A DNA stretch of 64,000 nt from Actinomyces procaprae (GCF_004798665.1 NZ_CP039292.1:2170001-2234000); one strand, 5' to 3'; numbered from the stretch's first letter, positions 46,791 through 56,179 are shown. Notes: generated from the letters alone by a model not told the origin. Made by a program: numbers and translations.

Positions 46791-46816
46791 AGACACCCTG
46801 GATTCACGTCGCGCAA
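46788..46816 (-). promoter_or_regulatory. Promoter of the treA-treP operon
   Basis: On the minus strand TTGCGC (46816-46811), 17 bases, TCTACT (46793-46788). The -10 overlaps the operator edge. Spacing is ideal, the hexamers are moderate. Confidence 0.5.
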
Positions 46817-46937
46817 GCCCGCCACCCTGAGTGTGACGCACACCCCGACACGCCGCTCCCGGCCCCTGCCACGACCAGCCGCGGAGCCGCCACACCACCG
46901 CCGGCCCCGCGAGCGCGAGCACCTGCGTCATACAGGT

Positions 46938-46982
46938 GTGCTGGCGGCTTGCAGGCGCTCAACCCCTGCAAGCCGCCAGCAC
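46938..46982. terminator. Terminator after the GQMP-repeat protein gene
   Basis: An 18-bp perfect inverted repeat: GTGCTGGCGGCTTGCAGG (46938-46955) with CCTGCAAGCCGCCAGCAC (46965-46982), 9-base loop, 38 bases past the stop at 47020. No U-tract. Confidence 0.85.
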
Positions 46983-47019
46983 GCGCTGCTCGGCGCCAGG
47001 CCGCGCACAAGACGCCGAC

Positions 47020-47511
47020 TCAGGCCGAAGTGGAGCCGTTCTGCAGCACGCCGGCGCTGCCACCACCCTCTAAGGTGGCGTCGTCGTCGGAGCCGCCGGT
47101 GGCGTCGTCGTTGGGCGTGGTGCGTCCGGCACCGCCGCCCTGCTCACCCCGGCCACCGGGCATCTGCCCGTCGCCCGGCATCTGCCCGTCATCCGGCATC
47201 TGGCCATTACCCGGCCCGCCCTGCCGCGGGTCGAAGCCGCTGCGCTCGCTGCCGGCCGGGGCCTGGTCGGGCGAGAGCAGCTCGTTCATGCCCCAGCCCG
47301 CACCGAAGGCTCCCGCAGCGAGAACGACCACGGCGACGACGGCGACCCAGGTGCGCCGGTACCAGGGACGGTGCCGCTTAGTCCGTGCGGGAGCGACGTC
47401 GTTCGTCAGGCCCGCGTCGGCCCCATCGGCCGACGTCGGGTGCTGCGTGGAGGCGTCGGGGGTGGGGATGCGGGCGGTGACGTCGAAGTCGTCGGGCCTG
47501 GGCTCGGTCAT
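47020..47511 (-). CDS. Small membrane protein with GQMP repeats, function unknown
   Basis: 163 residues. An acidic N-terminal cytoplasmic part (1-62) and basic stop-transfer residues (RTKRHRPWYRRTW) precede one span (about 73-93), and a disordered outside tail follows. The tail has three GQMP units (GQMPDD, GQMPGD, GQMPGG) and a Gly/Ser/Asp-rich end. AGAGG before the ATG fixes the start. The type II topology with a low-complexity tail suggests a cell-envelope protein. No family recognised. It is followed by an 18-bp hairpin. Confidence 0.82.
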   Translation of the reverse strand: MTEPRPDDFDVTARIPTPDASTQHPTSADGADAGLTNDVAPARTKRHRPWYRRTWVAVVAVVVLAAGAFGAGWGMNELLSPDQAPAGSERSGFDPRQGGPGNGQMPDDGQMPGDGQMPGGRGEQGGGAGRTTPNDDATGGSDDDATLEGGGSAGVLQNGSTSA

Positions 47512-47631
47512 GTGAGTCCTCTCGGTACGTAGTGACCCCCGTAGCGTCGGGGTGGGAATCAGGCTACGAACCGCGGCTGAGGCCCTCACATACCCGGGCT
47601 GTGGCGAGGCTGTGTGCGCGCCGCTCCCGCA

Positions 47632-48406
47632 TCAGTCGCGGGCCACCACCGTGTTGGAGGCCTGGGCGCGGGGACGCACGATCAGCGAGTCGATGTTTAC
47701 GTGTGCGGGCCGCTCCAGCGCCCACACGATGCACTCGGCGACATCCGCCGCCACGAGCGGCGCGGCGACGCCCGCGTAGACCGCGGCCGCCCGCTCCCGG
47801 TCCCCGTGGTAGCGGTTCAGGGAGAACTCGGCGGTGGCCACCATTCCCGGGGGCGATCTCAATGACGCGCACGGGCTCGCCGACCAGTTCCAGGCGCAGG
47901 GTGTTGGCGATGACCCGCTCGGCGTGCTTGGCGGCCACGTAGCCCCCGCCCCCGGGGTAGGTGTCGTGCGCGGCGGTGGAGGTCAGGAACACCAGGTCAC
48001 CGCCCCGCCGGCGCAGTTCCGGCAGGAACGCCTGGGTGACGCGCAGCGCCGCCAGGACATTGCGCTCGTACATGGTGGTCCACTCCTCGACGCTGCCCTC
48101 GGCCACCGGGTCCGCACCCAGCGCGCCGCCGGCATTGTTGACAATGGCGTCCAGCGGGCCTGCGGCCTTCACCTGCGCCGCCAGGCGGTCAACATCGGCG
48201 GGCTGCTGCAGGTCGGCGGCGACCCAGGCGCAGCCGGTCTCCTCACTCAGGGCGGCCAGGCGGTCACCGCGCCGGGCGGTGGCGACCACCTCCCAGTCGT
48301 GGGCGCGCAGCAGGCGGACGGTGGCTGCGCCGATGCCGGTGGAGGCGCCGGTCACCAGGGCGCGGCGGGGAGACGATGCGGATGAGGCGGCAGTGACTTG
48401 GATCAT
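47632..48406 (-). pseudogene. Short-chain dehydrogenase with a frameshift
   Basis: The first 185 or so codons encode an SDR: TGASTGIGAAT (NADP-binding), NNAGGALG, TSTAAHDTYPGGGGYVAAKHAE (Ser, Tyr-x3-Lys) and RVIEIAPG. The frame then changes: the remaining part (MVATAEFSLNRYHGDRERAAAVYAG... to ...ASNTVVARD) is in the next frame. One extra base near 47844, where GGGAATGG stands for GGGATGG, accounts for it; the 775-base span is 3n+1. It is either a recent pseudogene or a sequencing error. Divergent from proC. Confidence 0.85.
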
Positions 48407-48458
48407 GCTTCCATTGTCCCCGCAAACAGCAGCGCGGGCAGGCATCTACCCTGAGGGC

Positions 48459-49292
48459 ATGACGGTCTACGGCTTCATCGGTGCGGGCAATATGGCGGGC
48501 GCGATCGTGCGCGGCACCATCGCGGCGGGCACGAGCCCCAGCGATGTGCTGCTGACCAGCGCCCACGAGTCCGCGGCCCGCCTGGCGCAGGCCACCGGTG
48601 CACGGCATCTGGAGGCGGCCGCCGAGCTCGTAGCGGCCAGTGATGTGGTAGTGCTCGCCGTCAAGCCGCACATGGTGCCGGCCGCGCTCGAGCCACTGGC
48701 CGACGCGCTGGCCTCCCGCCGCCCGCTCGTACTCTCGATCGCCGCGGGACTGACCACCGAGCGGCTGGCCGAGATGCTGCCGGCCGGCACCCGTGTGGTG
48801 CGGGCCATGCCGAATATGGCGGCCGCCGTGGGCCAGTCCATGACCGCCCTGACGGCCGGCGCCGCGGCCACCGACGCGGACCTGGATGCGGCCGGTGCCC
48901 TGATGGGAACCGTGGGCCGCACCCTGGTTCTGGCCGAGCGGGACTTCTCAGCCTTCACCGCCCTGGCCGGCTCCTCCCCCGCCTTCGTGTTCCAGTTCAT
49001 CGAGGCGCTGGCCCGCGGCGGCGTGGCGGCCGGCATCCCCAAGGCGCAGGCGGTCGAGATCATCACCCAGGCGGTGCTCGGCTCCGCCCTGACCGTGCAG
49101 GCCGAGGCCGCACGCAGCACCCAGACGGGCGGCGGCCGCGGCCGCACCCCGGCCGACCTGATCGACGCCGTCTCCTCCCCGGGCGGCACCACCGTGGCCG
49201 GGCTGGTGGCGCTGGAGCGGGCCGGCTTCTCGGCCGCCGTCGTCGACGGCGTGGCGGCAACCATCGACCGCGATCGCACGCTGGGCGCATAA
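48459..49292 (+). CDS. proC: Pyrroline-5-carboxylate reductase
   Basis: A 277-residue P5CR, the last enzyme of proline synthesis. The N-terminal Rossmann motif is YGFIGAGNMAGAIVRG, followed by VVLAVKPHMVPAAL, LSIAAGLTTERL and VVRAMPNMAAAVGQSM. The C-terminal dimer domain has TALAGSSPAFVFQFIEAL and SSPGGTTVAGLVALE. The ATG fits the family start, and a weak GAGGG lies before it. Single gene, divergent from the broken SDR. Confidence 0.95.
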   Translation: MTVYGFIGAGNMAGAIVRGTIAAGTSPSDVLLTSAHESAARLAQATGARHLEAAAELVAASDVVVLAVKPHMVPAALEPLADALASRRPLVLSIAAGLTTERLAEMLPAGTRVVRAMPNMAAAVGQSMTALTAGAAATDADLDAAGALMGTVGRTLVLAERDFSAFTALAGSSPAFVFQFIEALARGGVAAGIPKAQAVEIITQAVLGSALTVQAEAARSTQTGGGRGRTPADLIDAVSSPGGTTVAGLVALERAGFSAAVVDGVAATIDRDRTLGA

Positions 49293-49529
49293 TCTCTCAC
49301 TGCGCCGCCGTGCGCGCGCCCCTCGGAGCGGCTAGGCTAGCGGCGCACCTGTTCCTGACCGTTATCTTCTGCTGTGCCAGTTCCTGACCTTCCTGTTCCT
49401 GTCCGTTTACCTCAGCGCATGCCTCGGGCGCGCCGCCCGGCATGCGCTCGAGCCGCATCCTGACATCCGACCGCTCCTGACCACTCCTGACCACTGCCCT
49501 CCGGTGCAGCCGTTGAAAGGGGAACACCC
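49293..49529 (+). promoter_or_regulatory. Region between proC and polysaccharide locus II
   Basis: Holds an 8-bp inverted repeat TGCGCCGC/GCGGCGCA (49301-49347) that may end proC, a TAGGCT box, several (T/C)TCCTGACC direct repeats (about 49352-49492), and a hairpin GCGCATGCC/GGCATGCGC (49415-49447). The promoter and a structured leader of locus II probably lie here; boxes could not be assigned. Confidence 0.4.
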
Positions 49530-50225
49530 ATGGCAAACCAGGCGACCCTGAACACCTGGAATCATCCGCAGACCCTGTACGCCCGCTACGGCAAGCGGGC
49601 CCTGGACGTGACCGCGGCCCTCGCCGTCATGCCGCTCCTGGGCGTGCTGACCGTCGGCGTCGGCGCCGCCATCAAGCTCGACGACGGCGGGCCCATCTTC
49701 TACCGTCAGGAGCGCTGGGGCCGCCAGGGCCGTCCATTCCGCATCTTCAAGTTCCGCTCCATGTCAGTGGGTGCGCCGGACATTCGCAATGCCGACTCCT
49801 CCTCGGTCGCCTCCAAGGCAGACGCCCGGGTGACCCGCGTGGGGCGGGTCCTGCGCGCTACCTCGATCGATGAGGTGCCCCAGTTCCTCAACGTCCTCAA
49901 CGGCACCATGAGCCTGATCGGGCCGCGCCCCAACCTGGCCACCAAGCCCCTGGACCGCATGGGGGACGACGAGCGGCGGCGCCTGACGGTGCGCCCCGGC
50001 ATCACCGGCTACAACCAGGCCTTCTACCGGAACTCCACCACCCTGCCCGAGCGCTACGCGGCCGACTGCTACTACGTCGACCACCTGTCCTTCGGCCTGG
50101 ACGTGCGCATCGTGCTCAAGACCATCCAGACGGTGCTCACGGGCAAGTCCGTGTACTCCGACGCCAAGGGATCCGGCGAGCAGACCGCCTCCGCCCAGGC
50201 CCCGGCCGCGCCCGCGTCCCGATAG
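49530..50225 (+). CDS. Priming sugar-phosphate transferase, locus II
   Basis: 231 residues, short-form bacterial sugar transferase that begins a glycan on undecaprenyl phosphate. Membrane helix at about 25-48 (RALDVTAALAVMPLLGVLTVG), then DDGGPIFYRQERWGRQGRPFRIFKFRSM, ATSIDEVPQFLNVLNGTMSLIGPRPN and RPGITGYNQAF. It is clearly distinct from the locus I copy (PGMTGLWQ there), suggesting another first sugar. AAAGGGG before the ATG. First gene of a plus-strand group that continues with the ATP-grasp gene 71 bases on. Confidence 0.92.
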   Translation: MANQATLNTWNHPQTLYARYGKRALDVTAALAVMPLLGVLTVGVGAAIKLDDGGPIFYRQERWGRQGRPFRIFKFRSMSVGAPDIRNADSSSVASKADARVTRVGRVLRATSIDEVPQFLNVLNGTMSLIGPRPNLATKPLDRMGDDERRRLTVRPGITGYNQAFYRNSTTLPERYAADCYYVDHLSFGLDVRIVLKTIQTVLTGKSVYSDAKGSGEQTASAQAPAAPASR

Positions 50226-50296
50226 CCGGAGTGCGGCCATCCGCACCCCCGAAACACGACTCCCTGAAACCAGCCACCAACAGGAGACTCCCGCTC

Positions 50297-52798
50297 ATGA
50301 CCGCCCCTGAATCCCCCACCGCACACGCCCCCGAAGCCGACCGCCCGGCCGCCGTCGACGACCGGCCCCCGGTACTGATCCTGGGAGGCTCCCCCCTCCA
50401 GGTGCCGATGATCCGCGCCGCCCGCCGCCTGGGCATGCGTACGCTCGTGGTCGACGTCGATCCGAACGTGCCCGGCGCCGCCCTGGCCGATGAGTTCGCC
50501 GCCGTCTCCACCACCGATGTCGAGGGGCTGCTGGCCCTGACCCGCGACCGCGAGCTGGCGGGCGTCACCTCCGTGGGCACCGACCGGCCCGTACGGGCGA
50601 TCGCCGCCGTCGCCCAGGCGCACGGGCTGCCCGCCGTCTCCCCCGAGACGGCCGCCGCCTGCACCGACAAGGCCCTCATGCTGCAGGCCGTGGCCCGCGC
50701 CGGCGTGCCGCATCCGCGTTTCGCCCTGGCCACCGACCTGGCCGAGCTGCGCTCCGCCGTCGCCCACGTGGGTCTGCCCTGCATCGTCAAGCCGCTGGAC
50801 TCCTCCGGCTCGCGCGGCGTGGTACAGGTTGACACCGAGGCCGACCTGCCGCGCGCCCTGGAGTACGCCCTGGCACCCTCCCACGAGCCGACCGTGATCG
50901 TGGAGGAGCTGCTGGTGGGCCGCGAGATCAGCTGCGAAGTGCTGTGCGTGGACGGCGTCTACCACGTCCTGGCCACCACCGACAAGGACACCACCGGCAG
51001 CCCCCACTTCATCGAGACCGGACACACTCAGCCCGCCGACCTGGATGAGGAGACGCTGGCGGCCGCGCACGCCCTGGTCGCCCAGTGTCTGGCCGCAGTC
51101 GGCATGCACTTCGGGCCGGCGCACGTGGAGATGATGCTCACCGACAACGGGCCGGCACTGATCGAGTTCGGCTCCCGCATGGCGGGCGACTTCGTCTCCT
51201 CCCACGTGGTCCCGGGCTCAACCGACATTGACTTCATCAGCCTGGTGCTGCGGCAGGCCTGCGGGGAGCAGATCGAGGTCCCGCCCTCCTCCGGGCGAGC
51301 CGCCGCCATTCGCTTCCTGACCGCCCCCGAGGGCGTGCTCCACGCCTTCCACGGGGTGGAGGAGGCGCGCTCCCTGCCCGGCGTCGACGCCGTCATCACC
51401 CTCGCCGAGCCCGGTGACGAGATCACGCCGCTGCACTCCAGCACGGACCGTCTGGGCGTGGTGGTCGCCTCCGCGGCAGACCGCGCCACCGCCGTAGCCA
51501 CCTGCGAGCGGGCCCGCGACCTGATCCGCATCGAGGTCGACCCGAAGCTCCCGTCCCCCGCGGACGCGCAGGCGCCCGCCACCGATTCCCTGCCCGCGCG
51601 GGGGCGGCGCGTACTGATCATCGGCGCCGGCCGTGGCCAGCTCGGGCTGATTCGCGCCGTCAAGCGCCTGGGCGCTACCGCCGTCGTCGCCAGCCTGACC
51701 GCCGGACCGCCGCCGGGGCTGAAGGAGGCCGATGAGGCGATCAACGTGGACCTTCTCGACCCCGACGCCGTTGCCCGCCAGGCCCGCCTGGCCGGGGTCG
51801 ACGCCGTCGCCACCAGCTGCCTGGACACGGGCCTGGAGGCGCTGGGCGCAGTCGTGGACGAGCTGGGGCTGCGGGGCCTGACCCGCGCGGCCGCCCGCCT
51901 GTGCATGGACAAGCTGGCCATGAAGCGCCGCCTGGTCGAATGCGGCGTGTCCACCGCTCCCTTCCAGGAGGTCTCCACCGCCGAGGAGCTGGCCGCGGCA
52001 GTGTCGGAAATCGGCCTGCCCGCAATGGTCAAGGCCGCCGACCTGCAGGGCTCGGCCGGCGTGTTCAAGGTGGGCACCCCCGACGAGGCACGCGTCGCCT
52101 TCGATCGTGCCAAGTCCCTGAGCCGCCACGGCGCGGTGATCGTCGAGCGCTTCCTGGACGGGCACGAGTTCGGCGCGCAGGCGCTGGTCCACGACGGCGA
52201 GCTCCTTCACGTCACCGTACACGGCGATGACCTCGCCGACGGCGGGCTGCCGATCCCGATCGGCCACCACGTGCCGCTTCAGGACGCCGATCTGGCCGCC
52301 CAGGCACGCGCCGTCACCGGCGCCGCCGTGACCGCGCTCGGCCTGAACAACTGCGCGGTCAACATCGACCTGATGGCCTGCGACGGGCAGGTGTATGTCA
52401 TCGAGCTGACCGGACGGGCGGGCGCCAACGGCCTGCCCGAGCTGATGGGCGCCGTGCACGGCCTGGACTACTACGAGCTGGTCGCCCGGGAGGCGCTGGA
52501 CCTGGACGTGCCCGCGGCATGGGCGGGACGAGCACCCTGGCCGGGCGCCGCCCTGGCGCTCATGCTCACCGACCCCGCCGCCCACGGCACCGTCGTCGAC
52601 GTGACCGTGCCCACCGACCTGCCCGACTGGGCGGTGGACCTGGCCCTCTTCCGAGGCCGGGGAGACCAGCTGGACGGCTTCTCCTCCTCCAACGACTGCC
52701 TGGGCCAGGTAGTGGTCCGCGGCCAGGACCTCGCGCAGTGCCGGCAGCGGGCCGCCGCCCTGGCCGCACAGGTGTCCTTCAACCTGCAGGGGGCGTGA
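50297..52798 (+). CDS. Tandem double ATP-grasp ligase
   Basis: 833 residues made of two complete carbamoyl-phosphate-synthase-like ATP-grasp units. Unit 1 (about 40-430) starts PPVLILGGSPLQVPMIRAARR and has IVKPLDSSGSRGVVQVD, IVEELLVGREISCEVL and IEFGSRMAGDFVSSHVV. Unit 2 (about 435-833) starts RRVLIIGAGRGQLGLIRAVKR and has MVKAADLQGSAGVFKV, IVERFLDGHEFGAQALV and IELTGRAGANGLPE. Each has the pre-ATP-grasp fold and metal-binding Glu. Such enzymes join an acid to an amine or similar; the substrate is unknown. The locus suggests a sugar or peptide decoration. The stop overlaps the GT4 start. Confidence 0.85.
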   Translation: MTAPESPTAHAPEADRPAAVDDRPPVLILGGSPLQVPMIRAARRLGMRTLVVDVDPNVPGAALADEFAAVSTTDVEGLLALTRDRELAGVTSVGTDRPVRAIAAVAQAHGLPAVSPETAAACTDKALMLQAVARAGVPHPRFALATDLAELRSAVAHVGLPCIVKPLDSSGSRGVVQVDTEADLPRALEYALAPSHEPTVIVEELLVGREISCEVLCVDGVYHVLATTDKDTTGSPHFIETGHTQPADLDEETLAAAHALVAQCLAAVGMHFGPAHVEMMLTDNGPALIEFGSRMAGDFVSSHVVPGSTDIDFISLVLRQACGEQIEVPPSSGRAAAIRFLTAPEGVLHAFHGVEEARSLPGVDAVITLAEPGDEITPLHSSTDRLGVVVASAADRATAVATCERARDLIRIEVDPKLPSPADAQAPATDSLPARGRRVLIIGAGRGQLGLIRAVKRLGATAVVASLTAGPPPGLKEADEAINVDLLDPDAVARQARLAGVDAVATSCLDTGLEALGAVVDELGLRGLTRAAARLCMDKLAMKRRLVECGVSTAPFQEVSTAEELAAAVSEIGLPAMVKAADLQGSAGVFKVGTPDEARVAFDRAKSLSRHGAVIVERFLDGHEFGAQALVHDGELLHVTVHGDDLADGGLPIPIGHHVPLQDADLAAQARAVTGAAVTALGLNNCAVNIDLMACDGQVYVIELTGRAGANGLPELMGAVHGLDYYELVAREALDLDVPAAWAGRAPWPGAALALMLTDPAAHGTVVDVTVPTDLPDWAVDLALFRGRGDQLDGFSSSNDCLGQVVVRGQDLAQCRQRAAALAAQVSFNLQGA

Positions 52799-54081
52799 TG
52801 AAACGGCTCGTCATCCTGGCCAACGCCTTCCCCTACGGGAACTGGGAGCCCTTCCTGACCACGGAGCTGGACTACGTCAAGGGCTTCGACCGGGTGGACA
52901 TCATGTCGCTGTCGGTGCGCGAGGATCAGCGTGCCACCGTGCGGCCGCTGCCCGCGGGCATGAGCGCACACCCGATTCCGTTCCGCTCGCGCCTGTTCTA
53001 CCTGCTGGGCTCGTTCCGGGTGCTGGGTGACGCCAACCTGTACCGGGAGCTGACCGACCTGGCCAAGCGCCGTCGACTCGCCCCCTCCCAGGTAGTGACC
53101 CTCTTCATCTTCCTCAGCCGCGCCCGTTACGAGGCGGGACAGATCGACCGCATCCTGGACTCGGTGGGGGCACGCCCCGACGACGAGGTGGTCTTCTACT
53201 CCTACCGCTTCGCCTACCAGCCCTATATGGCCGCCCGGCTGCGCCGCAGGTTCCGCCGCGCCGTCTCCGTCGCCCGCGCGCACCGGGCCGACCTGTACGA
53301 GGAGCACTCGCCGCGCCGCTACCTGCCGCTGCGCAGGCAGACCGTGGCCGACCTGGACCGCATCTACCTGGTTGCCGACCACGGGCTGCGCTACCTGCTG
53401 GAGCGGCAGCCGGAGGCGGAGGGCAAGGCCGTGGTCTCCCGCCTGGGCACCACCGACCACGGCGTCCCCGCCACCGTACCGCCGCGCGCACAGGGACTGC
53501 GCATCGTCTCCTGCTCGACGATCGTGCCCATCAAGCGCCTGGACCTGCTGGTTGACGCCCTGTCCGGCACCCGGCTGCCGATCCAGTGGGACCACTTCGG
53601 GGAGGGAGAGCTGCGCGACCAGCTAGAGGCCCGTGCTGCCCGGCAGCTGGGCAACAACATCACGCTCACCTGGCGCGGGTTTGTACGCAACGCCGACCTG
53701 GTCGAGGAGTACGTGCACTCCCCCCGCCACCTGCTGGTCAATGTCTCCGCCTCCGAGGGCGTGCCCGTATCGATCATGGAGGCGCTGTCTACCGGGATCC
53801 CCGTGGTGGCCACCGACGTCGGCGGCACCGGTGAACTGGTACAGACCGGGGTCAACGGAATCCTGCTCCCCGCCGATCCGACACCGCAGGAGGTGCGGGC
53901 CGCGATCGAGGAGATCGCCTCCCTGGGTGAGACCGCCTATGCCGCGCTGCGCGCCGGCGCCCGACGCACCTGGGAGGAGCGCTGCGACGCAGGCGCGCTG
54001 TACACCGCTTTCGCAGCTGAACTGGCGGGCCTGCTGGAGGACGGTGCGGCCCGCCACGGCGCCCGGGAGGTGCAGGCATGA
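52798..54081 (+). CDS. GT4 glycosyltransferase, locus II
   Basis: 427 residues, GT-B fold. It begins MKRLVILANAFPYGNWEPFL. The C-terminal half has IVSCSTIVPIKRLDLLVDAL, HFGEGELRDQLEA and NVSASEGVPVSIMEALSTGIPVVATDVGGTGEL, the last carrying the E-x7-E motif (SEGVPVSIME). Domain-of-unknown inserts in the first half resemble GT4 enzymes of capsule loci. The ATG overlaps the ATP-grasp stop (TGATG). Its own stop overlaps the polymerase ATG (ATGA), so all three genes are coupled. The sugar is not predictable. Confidence 0.9.
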   Translation: MKRLVILANAFPYGNWEPFLTTELDYVKGFDRVDIMSLSVREDQRATVRPLPAGMSAHPIPFRSRLFYLLGSFRVLGDANLYRELTDLAKRRRLAPSQVVTLFIFLSRARYEAGQIDRILDSVGARPDDEVVFYSYRFAYQPYMAARLRRRFRRAVSVARAHRADLYEEHSPRRYLPLRRQTVADLDRIYLVADHGLRYLLERQPEAEGKAVVSRLGTTDHGVPATVPPRAQGLRIVSCSTIVPIKRLDLLVDALSGTRLPIQWDHFGEGELRDQLEARAARQLGNNITLTWRGFVRNADLVEEYVHSPRHLLVNVSASEGVPVSIMEALSTGIPVVATDVGGTGELVQTGVNGILLPADPTPQEVRAAIEEIASLGETAYAALRAGARRTWEERCDAGALYTAFAAELAGLLEDGAARHGAREVQA

Positions 54082-55634
54082 CCACCGCCGCTGGGCCGGA
54101 TCGCAGGGTCCGTCGTCGGGCAGCGCGCCCGGCCCGCAGGCGCCCCGGTAACGTGCTGGTGGGGCTGGTGTGCAACCTTGCGGTGCTCGCCCTGGCCCTG
54201 GCGACCCAGGCGTCGGTCGAGTGGACGCTGATCCTGGTGCTGTGGCTGAACGCGTTGCTGTTCGCCGTCGCCCGCATGTCCAGCCGCACCATCCTGGCGG
54301 CCTTCCTGATCTCATTCTTCCTGCTGCTGCTGGGACGCGAGATCACCGTGGACTTCTTCCGCTACGAGACCAGCCAGGCTCCGCCGGGGCAGACCACGCA
54401 CCTGCAACTGTGCCTGACGCTGAGCCTGCTGGGCATCGTGCTGGGCGCCATCATGATGGAGACCTGGCGCATGTGGAAGCAGGCCGCGAACGAACGCCAA
54501 GGCGCCGGGGACGGAGGCGGCCGCCCGGAGCGGCACGGCGGGAGTGTCCTGGCCGACCCCTCGATCGTGCGCTTCCTGTTCTGGGTGACGCTGATCCTGT
54601 CCCTGATCTCGGTGGGGCTGCGTGCCCGCTACGTGCTGGCGAACGGATACCTGTCCTACTACACCGAGTTCTCAGACCTGGAGGACGCCTCCGGTTCCAT
54701 GTACGGCTTGCGGCGCATCGAGGTGATGGCTCCGCTCATGCTGACGATTCACCTGGGCCTGTTCCCCCCGCGCCGCCAGGTCACGGTCGCCTTCGTCGGC
54801 TGGAGCGCCTACCTCTCCCTGAGCCTGCTGACCGGGCAACGCGGCACCTTCGTGGGCGGCCTGGTCATCATGATCGCCTACTGGATCGTGCGTGCCCGGC
54901 AGGATCCGTCAGGCACCTGGCGGATCGGCAGGGCGGGCCGGATGGTCGGCGCCATCGCGGTCCCGCTGATCGCCGTCGCCCTGACGGTGGTGGAGTCCGC
55001 GCGCGGCGTCGGCGCGGTCGCCTCCGACACCGAGGGCCGCAACCCGGTCCTGCAGCTGCTTTACGGGCAGGGCGTGAGCTCAACCGTTGTGCGCAATGCG
55101 TACACCTACGCCGACTTCATCCCGAAGGACTGGTATACGGGCGAGTTCCTGCACTCCGGGCTTCCGGCGCGCCTGCTGGGTTACGAGGTCTACCACGGCA
55201 ACACCGTGGAGCACGCCCTGAACGGCGGTTCCTTCACCCACGCCTTCGCCTACACGCTGCTCGGACCCCAGTACCTCACCGGCCGCGGAACCGGCAGCTC
55301 CTTCATCGCCGAGCTGTTCTACGACTACAGCTACGCGGGAGTGCTGGTAGGCGGAATCGTCTACGGGGCGGTTTGCATCTGGGCCTGCACCCTGGTGAAG
55401 GGACAGCCGCTGCGCAACGGCCTGCGCCTGGTGATCGTTCCGACGCTCCTGTGGGCGCCGCGCGGCAGCGCCTCCGGCTTCCTGAGCACCTGGCTGACCC
55501 CCAGCGTCGTCGTGGCCCTGGTATCCGTGACCGTGCTGTCCCTCGCCGCGGCACTGCTTCGCGAGGCCGGCATCAACCAGCGTGGGCGCCGACGGCGCCT
55601 CGCCGTCCCGTCGGCCGCCGAGGCGTACCGCTAG
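54078..55634 (+). CDS. Wzy-type O-antigen/capsule polymerase, locus II
   Basis: A 518-residue polytopic protein with about 12-14 spans and a long outside loop near residues 300-420 (VVESARGVGAVASD, YTYADFIPKDWYTGEFLHSG). It resembles the O-antigen polysaccharide polymerase Wzy group rather than the WaaL-like gene of locus I. A basic leader ([14 protein letters not shown]) precedes the first span. The ATG overlaps the GT4 stop. It ends this plus-strand set; a 1-kb repeat-rich region follows. Wzy identity rests on topology and context. Confidence 0.82.
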   Translation: MTTAAGPDRRVRRRAARPARRRPGNVLVGLVCNLAVLALALATQASVEWTLILVLWLNALLFAVARMSSRTILAAFLISFFLLLLGREITVDFFRYETSQAPPGQTTHLQLCLTLSLLGIVLGAIMMETWRMWKQAANERQGAGDGGGRPERHGGSVLADPSIVRFLFWVTLILSLISVGLRARYVLANGYLSYYTEFSDLEDASGSMYGLRRIEVMAPLMLTIHLGLFPPRRQVTVAFVGWSAYLSLSLLTGQRGTFVGGLVIMIAYWIVRARQDPSGTWRIGRAGRMVGAIAVPLIAVALTVVESARGVGAVASDTEGRNPVLQLLYGQGVSSTVVRNAYTYADFIPKDWYTGEFLHSGLPARLLGYEVYHGNTVEHALNGGSFTHAFAYTLLGPQYLTGRGTGSSFIAELFYDYSYAGVLVGGIVYGAVCIWACTLVKGQPLRNGLRLVIVPTLLWAPRGSASGFLSTWLTPSVVVALVSVTVLSLAAALLREAGINQRGRRRRLAVPSAAEAYR

Positions 55635-55645
55635 CCTCCCGTTCT

Positions 55646-56064
55646 GTGAGTGTTTGGGTGGCGGTGGGCGGTCGGGTGTCTGTGCGCGTGGCCGTCAAGC
55701 CTGCCAGTTGGACCCCTGTCCCCCCGTTGGACCCCTGTGCTCCCGTTGGACCCCTGTCCCCCCGTTGGACCCCTGGTCCCCCCGTTGGACCCCTGTGCCC
55801 CCGTTGGACCCCTGTGCCCCCGTTGGACCGCCGTAACCGGTGGCTAGGGCGGTCCATCGGGGCGTTAGCGGTCCAACGGGGCCGTAAGCGGTCCAACCAG
55901 GGGCGGCGCAAGACCTACTCGCCCCCTCCGGCGGGCGCACGCAGCCCACTCAAACTCGTGCCCCGCAGCCACCAGACACGACCAACTCGCCATCCGCTAC
56001 CAGACCACCACCCACATCGCCGGCACCGCCCCACCACCACAAGCGACTTACACAACACGGCCTA
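55646..56064. repeat. Dispersed 400-bp intergenic element, copy 2
   Basis: Aligns by eye with 37816-38218 from GGGTGTCTGTGCGCGTGG to the ACACAACA end. Here there are seven TTGGACC blocks (five in copy 1), followed again by three GGTCCA(A/T)C blocks and the conserved 3' part. It starts about 11 bases after the polymerase stop. The changed unit number shows that the array expands or contracts. Confidence 0.88.
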
Positions 56065-56087
56065 GCGTCCTGTCCGCCGGTTAGGAG

Positions 56088-56179
56088 GCGTACGACCCCG
56101 GGGGTGGTCGTGAATCGCGGTGGTCGCCCACTTGGTGTGACCCGATATGTGCGTACGACCCCGGGTGGTCGTGAATCGC
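56088..56179. repeat. Two hairpin repeats, CGACC-CCGGG-GGTCG type
   Basis: GCGTACGACCCCGGG plus GGTGGTCGTGAATCGC (56088-56118) recurs at 56151-56179 two bases shorter. Each can fold through CGACC/GGTCG. The core matches the centre of the palindrome at 6123-6147 in reverse orientation. Confidence 0.75.
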
